Positions 58,409 to 64,000 of a DNA stretch of 64,000 nucleotides are shown piece after piece; position 1 is the stretch's first letter; each line of letters begins with the position of its first letter. The notes beneath the pieces are model-generated. The model worked only from the letters and a program-made list of their open reading frames with translations, was not told where the DNA came from and made no database searches. The position numbers were made by a program, and so were the translations under genes. This stretch comes from Anthoceros angustus (lineage: Eukaryota > Streptophyta > Anthocerotopsida > Anthocerotales > Anthocerotaceae), in assembly GCA_010909165.1 (NCBI GenBank), contig VJWM01000063.1, positions 1,116,001 through 1,180,000 of the forward strand, written 5' to 3'.

Positions 58409-59017
58409 ATGGCGTCCCGGATCAAGCTGGCGGCAATGTGGCTGCTCGCCATGGTGGTCGCGGTGCACGCGTCCGACCCGGAGCTGACTACAGACTTCGC
58501 TGTGCCACCCGGCGTGAACGCCTCCGCCATCAACGCCGCCTTCTTCACCTTCACAGGCTTCCGCGGCGGGGTGCAGCCGGCGCCCAACGCGTTCGGGATC
58601 AAGCGAGCTTCCGTGGCGCAGATCCCTGCCCTGCAGGGCCTGGGGGTTTCCATCGCCATCGTGGAGTACGCCCCCGGCACCGCCAACCCCCCGCACCTCC
58701 ACCCCCGCGGGAGCGAGGTTGTGTACGTCCTGGAAGGCACCCTCACCGTCGGCCTGGTGGACAGCAGCAACAAGTTCTTCCCCCAGACGCTCCAGGAAGG
58801 AGACGTCTTCGTCTTCCCCAAGGGCTTGATCCACTACCAGATCAACCTGAGCGAGAAGGTGGTCCGCGCCGTCGCCTCCTTCAGCAGCTCAAACCCTGGG
58901 ACTCTCCAGATCGGGTCCGCACTCTTCGCTTCCGGCGTGCCGGATGTCGCCCTCACCACCGCCTTCAAGGTCGGCGCTGACGTCATCGACAAGCTCCAAG
59001 CTGCCCTCTCCGCCTGA
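58409..59017 (+). CDS. Germin-like protein 1, intronless
   Basis: Secreted single-cupin Mn protein of 202 residues; family members show superoxide dismutase or oxalate oxidase activity, but the activity here is not known. The start at 58409 gives a signal peptide of about 22 residues (MASRIKLAAMWLLAMVVAVHA) followed by SDPELTTDFAVPPGVNAS. Both germin boxes are intact: PPHLHPRGSEVVYVLEG carries the HxH...E ligands and GDVFVFPKGLIHYQIN the third histidine. There is no cysteine pair near the N-terminus. One NAS glycosylation site. Tandem paralogue at 60142 in the same direction. Confidence 0.95.
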   Translation: MASRIKLAAMWLLAMVVAVHASDPELTTDFAVPPGVNASAINAAFFTFTGFRGGVQPAPNAFGIKRASVAQIPALQGLGVSIAIVEYAPGTANPPHLHPRGSEVVYVLEGTLTVGLVDSSNKFFPQTLQEGDVFVFPKGLIHYQINLSEKVVRAVASFSSSNPGTLQIGSALFASGVPDVALTTAFKVGADVIDKLQAALSA

Positions 59018-59813
59018 GTTCGCATTCCACGCCCGAGCTCGCATGCTCCAGATTAGGGTTCGGAAGGTGGGCACGGTTACGCTCCATCCACATTGTCTGT
59101 ACCATAGTTTGCAGCACCTGATCAATGTAAGCAGTGAGCTGCCGCCATCGCGGATCCCGCATCCACCTCTGCATGTTGGTGCAATCCGCGAAACCCTAGT
59201 TCTGAGCTCTGCCGAATGCCGTAGTTGTTTGCCGTCTGTTTGACGCCGTCGGCCCTTGTCCTGCTCTGCCGGATGCTGTAGCAGTTCCTGTCTCTCTGCC
59301 ACCGTCGGCACTTCCTTGCTCTGGAGAAGCGCGTAACGGCCGGCAAGCTCCCAGCTGACAAGGCTCTGTACAAACAGGATACGGCCATGCCATACAGCCA
59401 TGCCATGTGTTGCGATGATATGCCTCGCAGAAGAAGTCAAGAAACGTGCTTCCAACTCTCCAGTCCGTCACCAGGACGCAGACTATTGCATCTCAGGAGG
59501 CGCGCCGGCCCGAGCTCAGCCTCCCAGAATCATTTCAGTGCATGCACCAAACGTAGACTGCGCGCTGTGCTATTTTATTAATCCTGTGGGGCCGGGAGAT
59601 GTGTGCTAGCACCGGATTGGCCAAACATGTCGCTGACTGGCCCTATGTTCAGCTATTTGAACTCCCCCGCAGGTTGCAGTTGCAGGCTCCCAGTCTGATT
59701 GTGCTTCTCTTCGTCTTTTCTTGTCATCCATCTCTGCCGGTGGAGCCGCTGAAACAACATCCTCAGCTTTTCTCCTCGCGCTGCTGCTTGGTAGGCTATT
59801 TGAATACTTGCAG
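59018..59813 (+). other. Spacer between germin-like genes
   Basis: GLP1 3' flank followed by unrecognised sequence. AAACCCTAG at about 59190 is a weak telo-box-like match. No gene seen. Confidence 0.35.
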
Positions 59814-60062
59814 ATGGTTGATCCATTGCTTTGCAGCATTGGTTGATATATCGATTTGCTGAATTGGTTGTTGTATCGCTTTGCAGAATTGGTTGTTGTA
59901 TCGGTTTGCAGATTTGGTTGTTGCATCGCTTTGCAGGATTGGTTGCTGCATTGCTTTGCAGGGTTGGTTGTTGTATCGCTTGGAAGGATTGGTTGCTGTG
60001 TTGCTTTGCAGGGTTAGTCGTTGTATCGTTTTGCAGGATTGGTTGTTGTATTGCATCGCAGG
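59814..60062 (+). repeat. Minisatellite of about 26 bp, about 9 units, before GLP2
   Basis: Units of the type TTGTTGTATCGCTTTGCAGG plus ATTGG, with small changes. Each carries a pyrimidine stretch and TTTGCAG, so the array is a row of potential 3' splice sites. It ends 80 bp before the GLP2 start. Long frames on both strands here are products of the repeat. Confidence 0.85.
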
Positions 60063-60141
60063 CATTCGCATGTAAGTTAGGTGAACGACTCACCATATGT
60101 ATGTATGTGCGAAATGCAGACTTGGTGAAAGAGAAGACAGG

Positions 60142-60756
60142 ATGGCATGCAGAGCGCTGCTCCTGGCCATGGCCGCCTTGGCCGTAGTAGCAGTAGTGCG
60201 GGCCTCGGACCCCGAGCTGACGTCGGACTTCGCAGTCCCGGCGGGAGTGAACGCGTCCACCATTGACGCCAACTTCTTCACCTTCACCGGGCTGCGGGGG
60301 GGAGTGCAGGCGGCTCCGGGGACGTTCGGGATCAAGCGGGCTACCCTGGCGCAGATCCCAGCTCTGCAGGGGCTGGGCGTGTCCATCGCCATCTTGGAGT
60401 ACGCACCGGGCAGCACCAACCCGCCGCACACTCACCCGCGCGGAACCGAGGTGCTGTACGTGACCAAGGGCACTCTCACGGTCGGCCTCATTGACAGCAC
60501 CAACAAGTTCTACTCCCAGACGCTGAAGTCGGGCGATGTGTTCGTCTTCCCCAAGGGCTTGATCCACTACCAGATCAACCTGAGCAAGAAGGTGGCGCGC
60601 GCCATCGCGGCCTTCAGCAGCTCCAACGCTGGCACCATTCAGGTCGGCCCTGCTCTCTTCGGGTCCGGCGTGCCTGATGTCGAGCTCACCACCGCCTTCA
60701 AGGTCGGAGTCGACGTCATCAACACTCTTCAGGCGGCCTTCGCCCCGGCTGCCTAA
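60142..60756 (+). CDS. Germin-like protein 2, intronless
   Basis: Tandem paralogue of GLP1, 204 residues. The start at 60142 gives the signal peptide MACRALLLAMAALAVVAVVRA, then SDPELTSDFAVPAGVNAS. Germin boxes are intact: PPHTHPRGTEVLYVTKG and GDVFVFPKGLIHYQIN. An ATG at 60097 in frame would put 15 charged residues before the signal peptide and is less likely. The core is very similar to GLP1, with more change in the signal peptide and C-terminus (TLQAAFAPAA). No N-terminal cysteines. Confidence 0.95.
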   Translation: MACRALLLAMAALAVVAVVRASDPELTSDFAVPAGVNASTIDANFFTFTGLRGGVQAAPGTFGIKRATLAQIPALQGLGVSIAILEYAPGSTNPPHTHPRGTEVLYVTKGTLTVGLIDSTNKFYSQTLKSGDVFVFPKGLIHYQINLSKKVARAIAAFSSSNAGTIQVGPALFGSGVPDVELTTAFKVGVDVINTLQAAFAPAA

Positions 60757-60849
60757 GCTAAGCAGCCTCTCAGACTTGCTTGCCCTAGGAGCATATTGCC
60801 AGCCAATAGCTTGGTATTGGTGGTGGTAATTTACATCAGCGGTGGCAAT

Positions 60850-61170
60850 GGCTGCGGCAAGTGCTTTGGCTGTGGCTTGGAGAGGACAGTTGGACTTCAG
60901 ACTGTTTTGTTAGCATACTTGTAAGATTCTCGAAGTTCTGGAAAACGGGCGGTTCGAGTTTTCTTTTCCAACCTCATCACTTCACTGGGCTCCACTGTTT
61001 TGCTTTCAGTTATTAGGCTTTGGCTGTGCACAGCTTGGGGAGGACAGTAGGACTGCAGGCTGTTTTTTTAACATACTTGTAAGATTCTCAAAGTTCTGGA
61101 AAACGGGCAGTTTGAGTTTGATTTTGTCACTTCATCACTTCACTGGGCCCCTCTGTCTTACTCTCTGTAC
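60850..61170 (+). repeat. Direct duplication in the GLP2 3' flank
   Basis: A segment of about 160 bp with TTTGGCTGTG, ACATACTTGTAAGATTCTC and GTTCTGGAAAACGGGC occurs at about 60870-61010 and again at 61018-61165. Differences are mostly substitutions. Confidence 0.75.
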
Positions 61171-62165
61171 TCAGTTATGGCAATATCCCGATCCCCCACC
61201 CCGATGGGGTGGATCAAAATGTTATCCATATCTCCAACTTACAATTTGAACATCCACTGTAGTAGTGTACTCTGTTTACATAACTCAGTGTTCCTAGAAT
61301 GTACTTTCTTTGCAGTGTCATTCATCGAGTTGGTTTGAAGTGGCAATCACAATTCAAGAGACGTTCCTTAATCGAGTTGGTGAGAGTGCCTTTCACAAAT
61401 GCAGGCAACAAGGAGAAAGATCTGGCAGTTCTTGTTGCACGATCTGGAAACAGCAAACTGCCAAGTCTTGCGAAGCCAAGTGAGGTGCAGTAGGCTGCAG
61501 GCACCAAAACAGGCCGAGGAGCTGTAGTGGCCGTTTGGCAGAACCTTGTTATGTGGCATCTGATAGGCCAAGGGACATCAAGCTGTAACAGTTTTTTATT
61601 TAAGAGTAATGAAAAGCTGTAACTGTTGTTTGACTGGTTTTGGGACAAAGAATTGTCACGTGGCTGGCACAGATCAGAGGATAGCAGGGAGCGTGGATGC
61701 ATGAGCAGGCGAGTGGCCACCCAACGGGCTAGAAAGTGTTGAAGCACGAGGGAAATATGGTAGTCTGAAGGCAGGAGATATACCCTCAGGGACTGTATCT
61801 TGCACTGGCAGCTGTCACCTGCAACCCACATGGCCACCAACTGTTCCAGGGCCAGACTCGGCCTGTGGTGACATTTGGCAGATCTGTGTGAGCTGCAAGC
61901 AGCATATTCCATGGAATATTTTTATGGGCCGGGGAGGCGAGGAGGGAGACAGAGTGGAGCAATTTTGTTAACTTTCGGTAGGATCCGGTTGGATCGGCTT
62001 ACGTTGGCACGCTTTGTCAGTGTGGGGTCGGCACTCTGCAAGGCTCACTTTGGAGGAGGATGCTTAGGGTGGTGGTTGGTGATTCCCTCCACGACCCATA
62101 GGCAAGACGATCAGTCGAGCCCCCATCCTCCATCCTGAAGAAACCTATCCACTCTGCCCACCTGC
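61171..62165. other. Intergenic region, no gene recognised
   Basis: Frames without homology on both strands. Confidence 0.35.
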
Positions 62166-62510
62166 TAGGCCTTCCATCTCTATGTGGGCGTCTGCCTTCC
62201 ATCTGCATATGGGCTTCTGTATGTGGGCTTCTGCCTTCCGTCTCTATGTGGGCTCCTGCCTTCCGTCTCTATGTGGGCTTCTGCCTTCCGTCTCTGTGTG
62301 GGCTTCTGCCGTCTCTATGTGGGCTTCTGCCTTCCGTCTCTATGTGGGCTCCTGCCTTCCGTCTCTATGTGGGCTTCTGCCTTCCGTCTCTGTGTGGGCT
62401 TCTGCCTTCCGTCTCTATGTGGGCTTCTGCCTTCCGTCTCTATGTGGGCTTCTGCAATCTCTCTCTGTGGGCTTCCGCAATCTCTCTGTGTGAGCTTCTG
62501 CCTTGCATGT
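62166..62510 (+). repeat. 25-bp minisatellite, about 13 units
   Basis: Unit GTCTCTATGTGGGCTTCTGC plus CTTCC, with a few shortened units and a diverging tail (CAATCTCTCTCTGTGGG). As 25 is not a multiple of three and the unit has no stop, all three plus frames are open and read the same peptide in rotation (MWASAFRLYVGFCLPSLCGL). Confidence 0.9.
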
Positions 62511-64000
62511 CTAAATGGGCTTCTGGGCAACTTGCTCACAAACAGATGTAGCCTACCTGGCCCAAGTGCCACCGGCACATTGAACCCCTTCATTAGCTCA
62601 CACAGCATTCCCACATATTTTATGGAGTGGAGTTCCTGGGTAGTAAGCACTTCGCTCTTTTCATGTACCTGCCAATCTTTTTCTTGTACAAACGTCAGTT
62701 TTAATTCACTTGGATGAAAAGTGGACTAAATTTTCGGTGTCATTAGACATGGTCCGTCTTGTACTTATTTAAGTACAGTACCAGGGTGCTAAGCTACTCG
62801 AAAAAGGGCCAAGGGCCTCCTGATTCTTGAAGGGCGTCCACTTCCGATAGACACAACGTACCGATCTGAGCGTAACGGCGTTCTTACATACCCATTTGGC
62901 CTAAGAACGCCGCATATGCAGGAGAGTTTGGTCAGATGCAGACCACAGACCTGTGTCCGTATCCACAGTACTTGAGCCACAGGCTCAAGACAGCCGACGC
63001 AATCAATGGAGATCCCGTTTTGTTAGAAAAGGGCCACAGGGACAGACATATAACGAGAAAAAAATTACATGAGCCAACGTCTGAAAGAGGATTAGACACG
63101 GACCACCTGCCTCCGACAGCTTCCTTAACAGGCATAAATGCGGGCCTACAAAGAACCAACAGAGTGTGCTCACGGATTCCTCGACAAGAAAATAAAGCAC
63201 AGAATCTTCAGAGTCTTTCCGTGAAACCCCGTACCAGGACGATGGGAGCACTTGACGATGAGAAACTAACGGGGTGGAAATCCAGGAGAGCTCAAGAATT
63301 GAGATCACTGACCAGTATCACACTGTCAAATCAGGGGCGGAAAGCCTTAAATCTCCTCTGTGATCAACTACAAGAACTTCCAAAAACCTACTTCCTCACA
63401 CCAAGACGGGCACACGTAAGGGGCTGCGGCCGGTCTCTTCCTTCGCCAACAGGTGCGCAAAGCACACATTACATCTAACAGAACTGCTTATAAGGACTTA
63501 TAGGCAGTGCTGGTAGATGCAATGTGTAATTGAAAGGTGGCAGAGAGACGAACTGGTTCCTTCCATCGCCGATCTGCAGCAAACGACAACACCAAATCCA
63601 CGAGTCTGACCAAAAGACGAGACATAATCGCCGTTCGGACGATAAACAAGCCCAACAGCGGGTAGGCTGGCACTGCTCAGTCCCTTAGATGTTCAATATG
63701 CACGACTCATCACTGATCAGTGCAATAGTAGGTTTCATCAAAGCAGTTGGCAGCCATCGGACCCTGACAAACAAAAAATGGGAAAGATGCTTAGCATGTC
63801 GCAACACAACGTCCTGACAAGAAAGCACAGTCCGGGCCAGGATAGCGAGTGCTGCTCCACTGAGCAGTACCTCCACAACTCAGCGGCTTCCTCTGGCTTC
63901 AGGGAACGGATCTAGTGGCACGGGAAAGCCAGAAGATCAGATTAAGAAGCCTCGCAAAGATGAGATCAGACCTATCAGTACCTCTACAACTCAGCGGCTC
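62511..64000. other. Window end, no gene supported
   Basis: A hairpin with arms CGGCGTTCTTA at 62876-62886 and its complement at 62902-62912. A repeated CTCAGCGGCT phrase near 63876 and 63990. The 180-codon frame at 62936-63478 shows no recognisable domain and has the composition of chance sequence. A minus-strand exon near 63.9 kb is possible but unsupported. Confidence 0.35.

Noticed and set aside
59814-60062. CRISPR array
   Set aside because: Units of about 26 bp are contiguous and similar throughout, with no unique spacers; this is a minisatellite in a eukaryotic genome.
59653-60567. 304-codon minus-strand frame across GLP2
   Set aside because: It is the shadow of the GLP2 coding sequence plus the 26-bp minisatellite.
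62936-63478. 180-codon plus-strand frame as a gene
   Set aside because: No recognisable domain, mixed composition, no shared block with anything in the window; length alone is not enough here.

Overview
The window is nuclear DNA from a plant, most likely a seed-free land plant. The evidence is a plant-type pentatricopeptide (PLS) gene fragment, an NC/LRAT-domain protein, a PSK-simulator-like protein, HVA22, germin-like proteins, telo-boxes (AAACCCTAA) in front of housekeeping genes, and compact GT-AG introns of about 70-250 bp. The germin-like proteins lack the disulfide cysteines of angiosperm germins, and a KIAA0930-type gene is present, which I do not know from flowering plants. I cannot name the species or choose between bryophyte, lycophyte, fern or streptophyte alga.

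Layout. 0.7-5.1 kb: uS10/RPS20 (-) and intronless SF3b subunit 3 (+), head to head across a short telo-box promoter. 5.3-10.9 kb: a mosaic of rearranged fragments of neighbouring genes (RPS20, GlyRS, HVA22) around a small His-rich membrane-protein gene. 10.9-16.4 kb: HVA22-like gene (-) and cytosolic-type glycyl-tRNA synthetase (+), divergent. 16.9-20.9 kb: a pogo-like MITE, a paralogue of the small His-rich gene, more fragments (SF3b3, GPI, HVA22) and an NC/LRAT-domain gene. 21-24 kb: AT-rich repeats, a copia-like LTR remnant and a truncated PPR gene. 24.3-31.3 kb: a 24-exon glucose-6-phosphate isomerase with a plastid-type leader exon, then the mu subunit of AP-5, both on the minus strand. 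33-39.2 kb: a KIAA0930-like gene and a 12-exon PSI1-like gene, both plus strand. 40.6-57.2 kb: an accessory region with two decayed DUF7869 (transposase-like) genes, an RPA-like OB-fold fragment, a ParB-like domain, a weak DNA-methylase-like segment, and clusters of a GC-rich palindrome centred on GCCGGCATGCCGGC. 58.4-60.8 kb: two tandem intronless germin-like genes. 60.8-64 kb: minisatellites and no gene I can support.

The housekeeping genes (ribosome, splicing, tRNA charging, glycolysis or starch metabolism, vesicle trafficking) do not form a pathway. The region most likely to hold something undescribed is 43-57 kb, where ParB-like, methylase-like and DUF7869 sequences lie together with palindrome clusters that resemble arrays of protein-binding sites. 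Exon boundaries are given where I could follow the reading frame through GT-AG (once GC-AG) junctions; the frame arithmetic closes for RPS20, HVA22, GlyRS, NC/LRAT, GPI and PSI1.
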